Source: Phellopilus nigrolimitatus (Eukaryota > Basidiomycota > Agaricomycetes > Hymenochaetales > Hymenochaetaceae). Taken from it: a stretch of 64,000 bases of DNA. Where the stretch lies: assembly GCA_021029095.1 (NCBI GenBank), contig JAJOHG010000014.1, forward strand, positions 186,001-250,000, written 5' to 3'. The notes beneath the pieces were generated by a model, which made no database searches, was not told the origin of the DNA, and saw only the letters and a program-made list of their open reading frames with translations. Below, one piece after another: positions 1 through 12,773 of this stretch. The translations under genes were made by a program, and so were the position numbers. The first letter of the stretch is position 1. Each line of letters starts with the position of its first letter.

Positions 1-1173
1 TAGAAGTGTTCCAGTGGGAGTTCTTCTCCTCGGAGTCTCGATGAATGCCTCTACTAGCTGTCGGATAGAAGGGCCGATATGCGGTGCGGAGAGTACAATC
101 AGGTTGGTACTCGTCGCGGGAAGCGGCCTTCGACAATGAATTCAGAAAAGCAAATGTCAAACGTGTTGCTCAATGTGAGCAGCGAAATCGGAAGGACATT
201 ACTAGCCACTGCTAATTTCCCGCGAATGTTTGCGAATCAAAGTAAATGCGCACGACACACAGCAGAACACTTCGACGCTCGATAAACCGGCCGTCCGCAC
301 GTTCAATTTAATATCATTCTTACTTTGCGCCTGAGAAAGTTGTTAGATTTTAACTTCAAGGCCTGTTAAACATGAAAACCTACTATAAAACATAGCTGCG
401 ATACATATTCCCATAAGATTGTACTCGTCCAAAGGCAAAATTTCAGCGAAGACATCTGCGGCGGCCATTTCTAAGACGATCGAAGACTGCGGGTTTTTAA
501 TCGTGCTAGAAGACACGATCATGAGTCGTCTAGGTTTACTTATGCATAGGACACGTGGTATCAGATGGGTGAGCACAGTGCAACATAGGTTCGAGATCAT
601 TGTCACCCCGACAGAAACTGCGGGATGAGACGAGCCCGGTTCTTGTTGGTTCAAAGCTCGAAATTTCTAACAAAAAGGAGTGGGAAAACGGTTCATCTTG
701 AATTGGAATTAGAAGCGATCAAAAGGGTTCAGAATCGAGTATATGGATAACGTTCAACAGACGATATCGCAAGCATAGCGCACAGACTTCATGGATGGTA
801 AGAGAGAAGTCAGCTCCGGAGAATATCACTACATCATAATGGTGGAAGCACCGGCTAGCATGGTTTCCGAGCAATTCAGATCAGCTGAAGTCATTGATCG
901 TTTTGCAGCTTAAAGTTTAGACGGTTGCGTCTAGGGTAAACCTTGTGTAAGACACCTAGAACTGAAGTCTGAGCCACAATCGGGAACAATCCTTGTAAAT
1001 ATCCATTTTCTCTAAGTTCCAAACGAAGCTTGATTGGTGATAATGCGCATCGAAATTAGTCGAAACGGCGGAGCCGATGCGATCGGAAATGTAGAACTCA
1101 CGCGTATAAATAGTTGCACTCCTGACAACATCTCAGCAATCGCGCAATTAATTAATATACACGAAAAGAGAAC
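1..1173. other. Intergenic, no gene recognised
   Basis: Several short open frames exist on both strands, none longer than about 100 codons. None shows a recognisable domain or a run of spliceable exons. I see no coding gene here; the left edge of the window may cut a neighbouring gene's flank. Confidence 0.5.
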
Positions 1174-1345
1174 AACTTACATATATTCTCAAACGACCAC
1201 CCAAACCGCGCTCTCGAGCTTCTCAGGGTACGGCTCCGTGAACACGCGCATGTCGGTCCAGACACAAGCGAGCTCACTTCGCCCTCCACCCCGTGTGCCT
1301 CCTGAACTTCGAAGCGCTTGGAATTATTGTGCTTCTGTACGGCAG
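1174..1345 (-). pseudogene. Decayed fragment of a REV1 3' coding segment
   Basis: Read on the minus strand, this stretch follows the 3' part of the REV1 gene at about 19,570-19,770. Shared landmarks in order are a CAGAAGCACAATA word, an AGCGCT word, a GCGCGTGTTC word, a GAG..GCTCGAG word and a GCGGTTTG..GGTCGTT word. The peptide AAVQKHN is kept, matching AAAVQKHN in REV1, but the frame then drifts. In REV1 this piece covers the last ubiquitin-binding-motif region. It is too short and too altered to be functional. An independent old duplication is most likely. A chance match is unlikely because the words occur in the same order and spacing. Confidence 0.55.
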
Positions 1346-2506
1346 CGCTCTGGCAGAAGAGAATCAGTACCTGAAAGATTGTGCGGAGCAAATGTTTGGG
1401 CGCGGCGTAGTGCGTTCCCTTGTTATTGGTCTCTAGATTTCCGGTGAGAGCACAGACCGGCTGTTGCGAGTAGCGGAAAGCAGTGAGGACTTCGAGTTCT
1501 GGATGCATGCCTTCTCGATCCGCGACGCAGGTATCCCGGAAAAGTGACACCGATATCGTGAGGTCGATCTCCGAGATCGAAAGAAGCGCGAGGTTCGAAA
1601 CCTGGAGGTCCTGACTCAGTCTGCAGATGATGTCTGTTGGACGATAAGTGTGACGAAGAGAACCTCAGTCTTCCCTCTTCCCCTCTTTCGCCACTTCTTG
1701 GTCATGAAATCGAGCTTCAGTGCGATTGCGCGGGCTCGCATGACTGTCTCGCCTTCTCAAGCGTCTGGACTTGGATTCCCGCGCGGTGCAGACTCCGCAC
1801 GTTCTACGCGAGGCTACTCAGGAGGAAGAATGTGATATGATTGATTATGTGCGCTTCTGTCTTCCAAGAAAGGTCTGCTTGTTTGTCGACGTCCCAGGAA
1901 CTCCGCAAAGGCCTCAGTAAATGAAGGCCGAGAGAGATGGCACTTTGTTGATCTTCGTAGCTACCGGCGTGATGCAAACGTAAATGGGATAATGAAGAGG
2001 ATAATAGTTTAGATAGACTGCATTGCGATCGGGCGTCGCTGTAAAGGGGATTGAAGCGACGATAACTGGCGCTTGGCAGCCGGAGAAAGGGCAGCGATTG
2101 CTTGTCGACAGTCAAGCTCAGCGGTCTACAGAGTAAAAAACCGACAGGAAAAGTGCGCGAGGTGTGCAGAACCAGATATACTTGAGTTTATGGTGAACTG
2201 AACTCAAGCTTGGTGTGAGTGCGGCGGACTGCCGACTGTGTTACTGTCACACAAGTCACTAATCGGCACAGAACTACACAGCCACTCGCCGGACCTTGAT
2301 GAAGACAGCACGCGGCCGCCTGTTCAGAATATGCTTTCATCAAGGGATTTCGTCAACAGACGCTGCTTTTAATGCTATTGCTTCGTAGACACAAAATAAT
2401 CCTGTAGGTCAACGTTTCAAAAACATTACAGTATACGATGTATGTAAAAGAGCATAGTGATAAATAGCACAGGAAGATGAAATACCGACGTCAGAAGAAC
2501 ATCGAC
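1346..2506. other. Intergenic, no gene recognised
   Basis: Open frames of 60-130 codons occur on both strands, for example 1804-2115 minus. None carries a known domain, and no consistent exon chain could be built. It may hold further decayed gene fragments next to the REV1 remnant, but I cannot identify a source. Confidence 0.4.
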
Positions 2507-4626
2507 CTAACCAACTGCTCCGTGCACAATCTTCTTTCCCTTAACTGTTTTCCACTCCATCTACGTTTTTGTTGTTAGTAGTTGCAGTGGAAAACAATTA
2601 TATGAGTTTCACTCACAAACAGAGAGACCACAAAGGCCGTCGCACCCGCCGCTATGGGCAATATAAATGCTTGGTCAAGAGCATATGTATACGCCACGAG
2701 AACACCTTGCAGCTGGCTGGCGGGCACGACTTCACGAAGATGAGTTGCTCCAGCTGCGACGATGACGGCTGGGTTTAGCCCTGTCGTTTGTTTCGGGATT
2801 TCCTCGACGAGCGTGTTGGAAAAGATATTCTGCGCGACTGAAATAGATACTGCCCCACCCAGAGAATTGAAGAACATGACGACTGCGTCTGCATAGAGTA
2901 ATCGTAAGACAGTGCTTTTAAATTTCGATGAAACCAGACGTACTTCCTGAAGGCATATCCTGCGCATTCAGTACCGCCTGCACAGCTAGAAACGGAACTT
3001 GCAAGCCTGCCCCTGCCCCGAAGCCAGTCACAAGTTGATATCCGATCCATGTGCCTGCACTCGAAGAGACTTTGAGCGTGAAAAGTAATCCCGCTCCAAC
3101 CGTAAACAATGCCGCGCCAGCCCATACGAAGGGCACATACCACCCAACCTTCGTGATGAGAATACCACAGATTAGCGACGAGATGGTTATACTGACGAGA
3201 TACGGGATCGAACGAATGCCGGAGCCTTCTGCAGATGTGCCTTTTACCGCCTGAAAGTAAAAAGGAAGGTAGTAGACATGCGTGTAAAGTCCCATACTAA
3301 GGAGGCACGCGAAGATCGAAGCGGTGCAGACTGTACGCTGGCGAATGAAGATACGCGGCGGCACTGTCGCATCGTCCCCACGGTAGAATTGAATGCCGAT
3401 GAAAACGAGGACCATGAGCGCGAAACCGAGTAGGAGGCCCCATATCTTCGGGGATTTGAAAGGATGGGTAGTGCCTCCCCATTGAAGAGCGAGGAGCAGG
3501 CACACAATTGCGCATATAAGGAAGACGGCGCCGAGGATGTCGATCTTCTTTATCTTCTGCATGAGAGTGAGATTCACGAGACGTCGCTTGGGTGGCTTGA
3601 AAAAGAAGAAGACAGTGGTGAAAGCAACTCCGCCGAAAGGGAGATTTATCTGAAATAAAATGATTCGGGTCAGAAAGTCGAGAGGAGCGGCCTGAGATGA
3701 GTGCTCACCCAGAAACACCATCTCCATGAAGCCCTATCTGTCAACGCGCCTCCTAAAATGGGACCTACGACGGAAGCAATTCCGAACATGCTCGAAAGCA
3801 CCGCAATATATATCGGCATTTTTCTCAAAGGCACCGAAAAACCAACGATTGTCAGTCCGCCCTGGAATAAAGCCGACGCGCCCGCTCCTGCGACAGCGCG
3901 ACCTATGATAAGCATAGGCGAACTTGTTGCCGAAGCACAGATGACAGATCCGACTGAGTTAAATAATAATAAACCTCCGAGTTGTCGAGAATAGATACAA
4001 AAGATGGAAATACGGACCTTCAAAGACAACGAGGGCCGAGAGGTATGTCCATTTAACGTCGAAGTAAGAGTAAATCTTTCCGAAGGACTGCAACGGCACG
4101 AGTGGTCAGCGCAATTCATTAATTATAGAAATGATTTACTGGTTGCAGACTTGTGGTCGTGAGGAGGTAGGCTGATCCGTACCACCCCACGTCGTCCAAA
4201 GAATCGAATACAGAAGTAATCGTCGGAATGGCCGTTGCTAAAAAGAGAAACCACAAATGCGTCAAGTCGACGACTAGTGCGAACAGAGGGGGGCAATATA
4301 CCAATGATTGTGTTGTCTAGGGCGACCTGAATGGTGCAAGATACTCAGAGATTGAATTTCGCGCCAGTTTTCAAGTAAGTGCTTACCACGAATATGACGA
4401 GAGCTAAGCCCGTCGTAAGTAGGGCGAGAGTCAAACCCGATGGATAAACGACGTCCGTATCCTCCTCTCCCGCAGCGCCAACCGGGCTCGATATATTGCC
4501 ATCTTCGTTTTTCCCGGTGTCCGTGTCGACCATTCCATGGTCGTGGCCTTGGCTCTCGATGACAGAACGAGGCGTACTTGTGCGTTCGATGTCCACAGAC
4601 ATGGCCGTCTTCTCGCTAGTGCCCAT
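2507..4626 (-). CDS. MFS drug/metabolite exporter, DHA2 (14-TM) type
   Basis: A proton-coupled major facilitator transporter of the plasma membrane, of the kind exporting drugs or fungal metabolites. I start it at the ATG at 4626 ([14 protein letters not shown]), which opens a hydrophilic Ser/Asp-rich N-terminus of about 55 residues before the first membrane segment. Splicing out introns of about 50-60 bases gives the family signatures in order: DNTIIATAIPTI after TM1, then [14 protein letters not shown], the [10 protein letters not shown] segment, [12 protein letters not shown] (antiporter motif C) followed by WRWCFWINLPFG, then many further hydrophobic spans. The first exon ends at 4387. 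The last exon after an intron (GTGAGT..ACGTAG) encodes [10 protein letters not shown] and stops at 2507. Length and order fit a complete DHA2 protein. The substrate cannot be read from sequence. It lies about 2 kb from the GMC and P450 genes but on the opposite strand. Confidence 0.9.
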
Positions 4627-5054
4627 CTGAAGCGGAACAAACAGGAAGGTTTGTGAAGAATCACAGTCGTTATATTTATGCCAGAGGTTTACCCGGTGTC
4701 TAGACATTTCCCCAGCTTGGTCCAATTTTGGCATCTCGGCCGTGACATTGACTGTGGCTGGCTTCATTGATGTTCTATGTACCGAGCACGGATGTATATC
4801 ACTTACATCTCTCTTATTCTCTCTTACCCTAATCTCTGAATTTCCAGCAAGCATGTATGTTAAAGAGCAAAACGCAACCAGCGCCGAGTTATAGAAATCG
4901 ACTTTCCAGTTTGCTCATCTTGCTTCTATCTGTAAATGGAAAGGTTCGGTGTACCTCGAAGGAGCTAGGTAATATATGGTGACTTACAAAGCACATTCAC
5001 AATACCTAATGCGTATCCGGACTAGGTAAATCCCTTCCTTAATATGTCCAGGAA
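4627..5054. other. Upstream region of the MFS gene
   Basis: AT-rich DNA between the MFS start codon and the MITE, presumably holding the MFS promoter. I see no gene and no clear regulatory motif. Confidence 0.4.
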
Positions 5055-5346
5055 TACAGGTGGGTCCAGAAAGTGTCCGCCATGCCTATATATGGCAGTT
5101 TGTTCCCATCCGCGCTGCAGCCAGCTCACACCCGATATACCGCCGGCATCGTCTCCACCCTCTACCAAACATTGGTTTCAAATCACGCAAAATCCAGGTT
5201 GAGTTTATATAAAGATGGTTTATTAGATACATGAGATAGAGATACAAACATGTGCATCAGAAATTGACTTGCTGAGCTGGCTGCAGCGCAGATGGGAACA
5301 AATTGCCATATATAGGCATGGCGGACACTTTCTGGACCCACCTGTA
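5055..5346. mobile_element. MITE with about 73-bp terminal inverted repeats, Tc1/mariner type
   Basis: The left end (5057-5129) and right end (5274-5344) are near-perfect inverted repeats beginning CAGGTGGGTCCAGAAAGTGT. They differ at only a few positions and extend inward through GCGCTGCAGCCAGCTCA. Each end is flanked by TA, the target-site duplication made by Tc1/mariner transposases. The interior of about 140 bases has no open frame, so this is a non-autonomous element. Its young look (few mismatches between arms) suggests recent activity of a related transposase elsewhere in the genome. Confidence 0.88.
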
Positions 5347-6617
5347 CAACGGGTTAGTAGGCATCTCTCAAACCTTTTCTTATCTCCTAAATCCTCACTT
5401 CTATTAGTACTCTAGAGTTCATATAACTCGTCTCTAATGAGCACCACGTTAAGCGATGTATCCGTAATGTATACATTAAGGTTCTATGGTCTCTTTTTAT
5501 GTAAGTTCACACCCTTGCCGTCGTCTTTTTATAGCTGTGAACCAGGAAATTTTTTGATCGGTGTTTTCGACGGGCTCTCGTACAGAACTATCGATTCCCC
5601 TGCATTATTGTCACTATCAGACACTTTTTTTCATGATAGCTCAAGAGATCGTCGCACTTTCCGTGGGGGAAGTTTATTGGAGCTCGATCGAGGATACCCT
5701 ACAACCCACAGGTAAAGATGATTATCATAAAGGGCGAACTTTTTGATGGCAGTGAAGAAGGACGCCTACGACAATACCCACTGCCCGGAGGCGCTCAATA
5801 TCCCCAGGAGCCTTGCGAATTTCAGCATTTACGTTAGCCGCGTGTTTGGCAGTTGTTCGATTCCGCTATTGTACACGTTCCCTGTCGAGCAGACTCGAGC
5901 TTAGGAGTTTGATACAGTCGGGACTGTCGGGTGATACTGCACAACATGTGCAACCAGTGAATAAACATACCCAGAATCCAATGCCCCACTGACTCTTATC
6001 GCGCCCGTCTTCCAAGCGTAAATCTCCTTAGGCGGCACATTCGACAGCTGAGAAGAACATGACTAGCGGTGGCGTTGACAGCGAAAAGGATGCCGAGAAG
6101 CCGTCATGAGTGCGTTCCCGGCAGATACCGATCGTGACACGTCCCAATCGCTCTGCTCTCTTTTTCCCCCTCAACCTCATTTTCCTCTCAGACCAGGGCT
6201 CGCAGGATCACGCTTGTACACAGCTGCATCAGAATCAACCATATATACACAAGCTTCGATGCGAAGCTATGACTGATTGGAGTTTTCGCTTCTGCTCGTT
6301 GAGTCGCTCTACACCCGATGAACTCGTCTGAGATCTGTACCTGCCCTCCAATTTCTACCAAAAAGAAGACTTGGAATTTGTACGTATTTGAAATGAGAAT
6401 CTTCTTCAAAATAATCGCGATCATTATGGTTCTCTTGGCTTCCTTGGGAAGCGGTGGTCTATTCGCATCTATGTTAGATTGCGCGGGACGATGAAGAGAG
6501 AACCTCTCGGATATCAATCTTCAGAGGTCTAGTTTTAAAGCGGAAAGCCAATGTGCCTGTAGACGTTCACTTGCTGATTTCACAAACGTGCATTTCGCTT
6601 CACGTCGTCTTCACAAT
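5347..6617. other. Intergenic between the MITE and GMC gene 1
   Basis: No coding chain recognised. Short frames at 5437-5746 and 6110-6517 have no domain similarity that I can see. The region just upstream of 6618 should hold the GMC promoter; no TATA-like box stands out. Confidence 0.45.
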
Positions 6618-8702
6618 ATGTGGCCTTTCTCTTCGCCATACCCTGAGCTCGATTGCCAGTCTCTGGCAAAGGAGTATGATTATATCATAATAGGTGAGCC
6701 AGCTGCCTGAGCGTCCTTTCTTCTGGGAGGAAGCTAATCATTCGTGTATCAGGCGGGGGGACCGCTGGCTGCGTTCTTGCCAATCGACTGAGCAGCGATC
6801 CCTCGATATCTGTACTTCTCGTTGAGAAAGGAGTTGCCGAAAATACATGGGTGTCTAAAGTTCCGCTTTTCTCCACGGATTTCACCTCCGTTGGCGAACG
6901 AACATATAGGCGCGACAGCCTTCCGCAGAAATTTGTTGGTGGTCGACCGCAAGAGCTATTCAGTGGAAAAGTGCTGGGCGGAACTTCAAGGATCAACGCA
7001 ATGCTGTATACACGCGGAATAGCCGCAGAGTTTAACGCTTGGAGTGCGGCAGGCAGGAAGGGGTGGAGCTACGATGAAATTCTGCCTCTGTTCAAGAAGT
7101 CTCAACGGAGTTTGAGCAGTAGCGCTGGTCCCGAGAGTGGTAGAAACGGTCAGGGTGTCATTTTATTTTGATAGAGCAAAGATTGAACTCGTGCGCTTTC
7201 TAGGCGAATGGACAACTAGAACACACGATAAAACATACTTTGCAACGACAACTAGGTAAGAAATCCTCCTCAGATTGGCGTCTTCGGTGTAATTTATCTT
7301 TCCAACGACAGGGTCGTGGAGGCTGGAAGAAAGCTGGGACTACCTTTCATCGAGGATGTGAACTCCTCTAGCAGTCCTGCTTGCGGATGTGCGAAGTCTC
7401 ACGTTACAATCAATGAAAAGGGATACCGCCAATCGTCCTTCACGGCTTTTCTTCCGTTTAATCTTGCTCAGTCGCGTAAGCCTCGCTTAGCGATCTGTAC
7501 GGGTACAATTGCTACGAAGATCGACATCAAGCCTAGTTCAAATGGTACACCCCGTGCTGAAGGTGTATATCTACGGTCTTCGTCTGTGCAGTCACCGACA
7601 GTGTACATTTCTGCAAAGCGCGAGGTGATTTTATGCAGCGGACCTCTCGGTAACCCGCAAATTCTCCAATTAAGGTTCGTTGTTGACGATCTAGAAATTT
7701 ATCCTGTTCTTATCGAGACTTGACCAGCGGCATTGGTCCTCAAAAGCAGCTGAAATCCTTGAGAATTCCGGTATTTAAAGATCTTCCAGGAGTGGGATGC
7801 CATTTTGTAAGCGTCGTCTGCCGTCTGTCATCAAAATGCTCAATGTTAATTTTTATTAGCAAGACCATATCGCGGTTCCAGTTGTTTATCAAGTCCCTAT
7901 GCAAGACTCTCTCGTCGGCCTTGAAAAGGAATTTTTCACTTTCATGCGGGAGTTCGTGAAATACATGGTTTTCGGAACCGGTCTTCTTCTTTCGCCCGTC
8001 GTTGAGCTCAGCATTTTCGCGAAATCTGATATGATGGATGCGCAGTCGCACTTGCAAGCTACTGTGTCCCAAATGGACGCGAAAGACCCGGCTAATATTC
8101 CCGATATCGAAATTATGCCTGTACGTTCTATCCGACGTGTTGATTCTCACTTACCCATTCTCAGCCATCTTATCTCACAGCTCGCTTACGATGCCACAGG
8201 GATACCATTCGACAAAAGTCAGGGCGTATTCAGCTTTCTCAATGTGGCGCTCCGCCCTCAATCTACGGGCACTGTTCGCATTGTATCGAGCAACCCAAAC
8301 GATGCCGTCGAGTGCGAATTGAACACGCTTTCATCGCAATCCGACTGGCAGGTTCTCCGAGCGTCGCTGCGCCTGTCTTTTGCGCTGGCCAAGGAAATAC
8401 GTGCAAGTGGGTATCCTTTGATGGACTACCGTGTCCCCGCAAGCGAGTCAGATGCAGATCTTGACGCCCACATCAAGAAATGGGGTCGGACGACATATCA
8501 TTATTCGTCCACGTGCAGGATGGCACCCGAGGACGATCCGGCGCCAGGTGTCGTCGACGATGAGCTTCGAGTCCACGGGGTTCACGGTCTACGCATCGCC
8601 GATAGTAGTATCTTCCCCCAGATAATAGCTACGCATCTCCAGGCTGGATCTGTGATGGTGGGAGAGAAGTGTGCAGATCTTCTGCTGAATGGAACCCACT
8701 GA
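6618..8702 (+). CDS. GMC oxidoreductase 1 (aryl-alcohol oxidase / glucose-methanol-choline family)
   Basis: An FAD-dependent alcohol or sugar oxidase/dehydrogenase. Seven exons: 6618-6693, 6753-7148, 7204-7255, 7312-7674, 7728-7806, 7860-8120 and 8181-8702. The start MWPFSSPYPE leads straight into the FAD-binding fold YDYIIIGGGTAGCVLANRL (GxGxxG), then VLGGTSRINAMLYTRG (GMC signature 1), SGPLGNPQILQLSGIGP (signature 2) and GVGCHFQDHI. Near the end the active-site region reads THYHYSSTCRM-like (TTYHYSSTCRMAPED) with the catalytic His, then IIATHLQAGSVMVGEK with the second His. No signal peptide is visible, so it may be intracellular, unlike secreted aryl-alcohol oxidases. It is a paralogue of the gene at 20,260-22,355 with matching intron positions. 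Its substrate is unknown. Confidence 0.9.
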
Positions 8703-9571
8703 GATTCGCTCGTAATATTGGTCGATCTTCCTTGCCGATTTGCGTAGAAACTGACGCCCCATACGTATCCTCGACTTTCTTTTGATCGTACACTCTAATG
8801 TACGTATATTTCCGAGAAGTGTCCGATCGCTCTACATGTAATAATAACCTGATAAGCCATGGTCTTCTAGCCTTAACGATTTTCTTTGGAAGTATTAACT
8901 AAACAACGCTGCCATCGCAGGCACCGGAAGCATTGAGTTTCTTATTTTACAATCGACGAATTCGCAAACTTCTGAGCTCAGCTAGATCTGTGTTCAAATC
9001 GCATATCAACGCCACATCTGTTCGAGAGATGTGTGCATATATGTTTCGAATCGTTGATATGACTTCTCGTCTGACTGCATCTGTTCGGTCGACGAGGTTG
9101 AACGTGAATTTCATGTCATCTCCGGGTCTCCGGTCCAGGTACAGCATCGTATCTTCGATAGCTTCGCAACATTCAAGTCATACAATATACTAACACCATT
9201 GGTCCAAGCTCTCGTTCGACATCAGCCGCCGTGTGTCAAAGAATTGAACGGGAGCGGCGATTGTCGTTCTAGGGCAGCATTACCACCGCGATGATCGTAC
9301 GCATATTTCTATGCTACAATGGATTCAAAGTTTGTGGTCCTTGACCGCCGCAATCTGCCTCCCCTTCAATATAATTTCAGTCTTCTGCGCCTATTTCTTC
9401 ATTTGCTGCACTTAATCCCGAGAATAAATTTAGAATTAGTCCGCTTCCGCTCAACTCGTATCTTCTTCTAGCCTAATTGTTGTATTCCTCCGCGCTTGAT
9501 TCAGATGGCGCGGTCTCTTGGCTTTCCAAGCCGATGCTTATATGTAGCCTCAGGCTACCAATTTTCCATCC
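8703..9571. other. Intergenic between GMC 1 and P450
   Basis: Non-coding. It contains the 3' flank of GMC 1 and the promoter side of the P450. A 66-86 codon frame near 8933-9193 exists on both strands but has no recognisable domain. Confidence 0.5.
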
Positions 9572-11817
9572 ATGTTCGATACATCCAACTCCGCCATGAT
9601 TTGGCCTCTTGTTGCGCTGACTCTTCCTTCTTTTGCTGTGCTCGTCCGGCATATACTGAAGGTACGTGATTAAATTAGCATGCCCAATTTTTGAATATTT
9701 TTAATCACCGTCGTATCTGCAGAAAAGATCAGCTGTTCGTAAACATTACGCACCCATAGTGGATATTTCTGTAAGCTCTCGCGTTGTCCGTTTCTTGGGT
9801 CAGTGATTTACTCAATTTCGCTTCAAGGCCGAAGATATGTTTCACAATCCTCGCGCGGCTTACGAAAAAGCTCTAAAGGATCACGGGCCTGTCATCGGTG
9901 TCCGGCGGAAGGGCAGGGTAAGTCGTTTGGCATGCCCTAACTCCCTGTACCACATGATTAATGGCTCGCAGCTTGAGTATATCGTTGATGAAGAGCTATC
10001 ACATACAATTCTGACTTCGGATTCAATTCTGAGCTTCGAGGAAGGCGCCGCTACCGTACGTATCTCTTTACTATATCTCACTTGTAAGAAGTTGCTTACC
10101 GGATCTGTGTCAGATTCTCAACTTCCACTACGTCCTTCATTACTTCGAGTCATTTTTTGGCGACCTCGACGATCTTGTACGCAACGTCATTGCTGCTCGA
10201 CTACCGCAAATTGTGGAAAATGGTACAGACCGTCAATCGTTTTTTTACGCCTCTGTTATACTCATATCGGAGCTGTATAGTGTTCCCGGTCTTTGCAAAT
10301 CATGTAAAGGACTACATGAATTTGCCGCTTGAGCCGACAAAGAATAATCAGGCCAAAATTTTCAATAACGCGCATGAGGTTGATATATGTACTCTCGCAA
10401 GTAAATCCATTTCCGAGTCTATGGTGCTTACAATATTAGGCCCGGTGCGTCGTCTACCATGTTTTTATCTCGAATACTAATTGGCGAACCCTCATAGAAA
10501 TTTGTCAACGAGAAAAACCTCGATATCGTCCGCCATGTGGCAGAAGAGCTCGCCGTTGCCGGTGGCATGTACACAAATACATCATTAATAGGACGGACGT
10601 TTCCTGGGACTTGGCGAATGTTCACCTGGTACTTCTGAGACTTTTCATGTTTTACAAATCGACTTTGCTGATTGGAAATAGGACAAGGGTTTTATTTACA
10701 TCTATTCGCTTGTTTTGTCTTGCCATAGGTCCTCAAGTCTGGAAGGAACTGCGCTTATACCGCCATATGTTTGAAAACAAAGCCCAATTCGAAGGAGAGC
10801 TGGAACAAAATGTAATATACTGCATAATATCTGTTTCAATCCGTCACTGACTTCGTATACTAGGAAAACATCCTTTTATTTCTCACCCGAAAAAATATGC
10901 GACAGGAACATTCCAGCGGAAAGCGAACATCCGATCTTGCATTGTTCTTGCGTGTCATGATTGTCATCCTAGGGTGCGTGCTACTTGAATAATAACACGC
11001 AGTTTGGAGATGTTTTCTGATTTCACCGATTCCCATAGCATCATTTTTGCTTCCATTCATCAGACGTAAGCGCGTCGCTTTATATTCCAGAGAATATGAT
11101 TTTGACATCGTCTCCAGTTCCTCTATTGTCGTATGGATTGTTTTCGAAATTGCTTGTCGCCCAGAATATCTCCCAAGCCTGCGTGAGGAACTGTTTAGAA
11201 ACGCAAACATCGACCCGATAGACAATAGTCCTATGGCTACCTATCAAGCTCTACAGGATGCAGAACATCTCGACTCTTTCATTCGAGAGGTCCTCCGCAC
11301 AAAAGGTGACACATTGAGTCTGTGTCGGAAGAGCACGCAAGACGTCACTATCGGGGGTTGCATAATTCCGAAAGGTATTTTCTGTCAGTGCTTGAAGAAT
11401 AACGTATTCTGAGCCTACCGGTATACCTCTTTTTCTTCTAAAGGATACTTGGTCATGCCATTGGCAACTCGTTCGCATCTCAGCCCAAAGTATCATGGTC
11501 CTGATGCGTCAGAATTTAACGGCACGCGTTGGGTTTCAACTGACAAACGGGCAGTGAAGCTTAGCGCTTCATACTTCCCGTTTGGCCTTGGGCGCTGGGC
11601 ATGCCCGGGAAGGACACTCGCAGTGGCCGGTATGTGACCGTCTTTGCTCATATTCAGAGAGCTAACTATTGGTTCAGAAATAAAGATGATTGTTTGGTCG
11701 ATCATTTGTCAGGCAACACCCGTCCTCAAAGGGAATTCCTATCGTATCACTGACCCTCTCAATATCACATCCGTCCCACCGGTGGGCGAAATGTCATTTA
11801 TTCCATTCAGCGGATAG
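9572..11817 (+). CDS. Cytochrome P450 monooxygenase, microsomal, ent-kaurene-oxidase-like
   Basis: A heme-thiolate monooxygenase anchored in the ER. Thirteen short exons can be joined in frame: 9572-9661, 9723-9770, 9828-9917, 9972-10055, 10114-10222, 10281-10444, 10498-10628, 10682-10811, 10864-10973, 11039-11065, 11118-11374, 11444-11629 and 11678-11817. The N-terminus (MIWPLVALTLPSFAVLV) is a membrane anchor. The I-helix reads FASIHQTSS, a variant of the AxxxT oxygen-binding site resembling the AIHTTS form of fungal ent-kaurene-oxidase-like P450s. The K-helix ExxR is EVLR in FIREVLRTKG, the meander ends in FNGTRW, and the heme loop FPFGLGRWACPGRTLA holds the axial Cys. The exon 7/8 junction needed a choice of acceptor (10,681); the other candidate gives a stop. 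It sits between two related GMC oxidases, suggesting a shared oxidative pathway by position only. Confidence 0.88.
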
Positions 11818-12773
11818 TTTTGAGCGAACGAGTGTTTTGAGTCTGTAATGCATCCTGTACAGCCTGCTCGAGTGTCTCCAATTCGTACTTTGTCTGCTTT
11901 GTAGTTTAGATTGTCGATGTCAAGGATTTTCTTGTAAAGTCGCTCGAAATAAAATATGGCCTGTTGAGTTACGATTTTGACTCGGTGCCTGAGGCCTGTA
12001 ATCTAACTTCAAGCGCGTGGGAATAAGAATTATGTTCCCGATTTCATCAATGATCGGCACTCAGTGAGTGAGCGCATAGGATTAAGTACAATATGGAACA
12101 GTAATTATCGGGCTTATATGCCACCCTCGATCACGATTCGCAACCTCCGCGGACAAGTTGCTATCCACGTCGACGAATGTGCACGAAAGGAAGCGAGCTG
12201 GCTCCTGAACTGAGCCCGGGCAGCGCCGTACTGACGCGGTAGACTGTTCACACCAGTCGCACATCAGCGACGAATACAGCTCCTGAAAACGAAGGTACCG
12301 GTATGGTATGCCTTCTCGAATTTATTTTAATCGCAAAAGAAGCCATTATCCAAACTGAAGTCCTAAATCTTCCAGTCAAACCTTCCTGGGCTCTTGATGC
12401 ATCATTCGATAGGTTCCACATAGCGGAGCATCAACATCTTGGCTGGCTCATTATTATCGCTGATCAACTAACCTTCTCGTAAGAAGTCTGATGATCTTAT
12501 AGGTGTGTTATGAAACTATATGAAAGATCCCAAAAGAACGGAAATGTCCGCACCAATGTCCGGGTCCTTCAAAATCAGCCAGTCATAACTAACATGCACT
12601 TCGTGTAGCGATTTATAGACCGGTACGTAGTTGACACCAACAAGCATCAAAGCTTACTATGGCTTATCCAGCTAGGTTATTCTTCAAGCAGATGGTACTA
12701 CGCTGGACCGCGTACTCAAAGTCTGATATGGCCGACTTAAAAGGACATTCTCAAGATCTCTCTGTATCCCGTC
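11818..12773. other. Intergenic between P450 and the membrane protein gene
   Basis: No gene recognised. Only short frames occur, such as 12,082-12,264 minus. It presumably holds the P450 3' end and the promoter of the next gene. Confidence 0.5.

Noticed and set aside
2918..3994. Plus-strand open frames of up to 97 codons inside the MFS gene
   Set aside because: They are shadows of the minus-strand MFS exons, which carry clear transporter motifs.
10629..10731. Acceptor at the end of a longer intron in the P450 (after 10,731)
   Set aside because: It leads to a stop codon; the acceptor at 10,681 keeps the frame through WKELRLYRHMFE.
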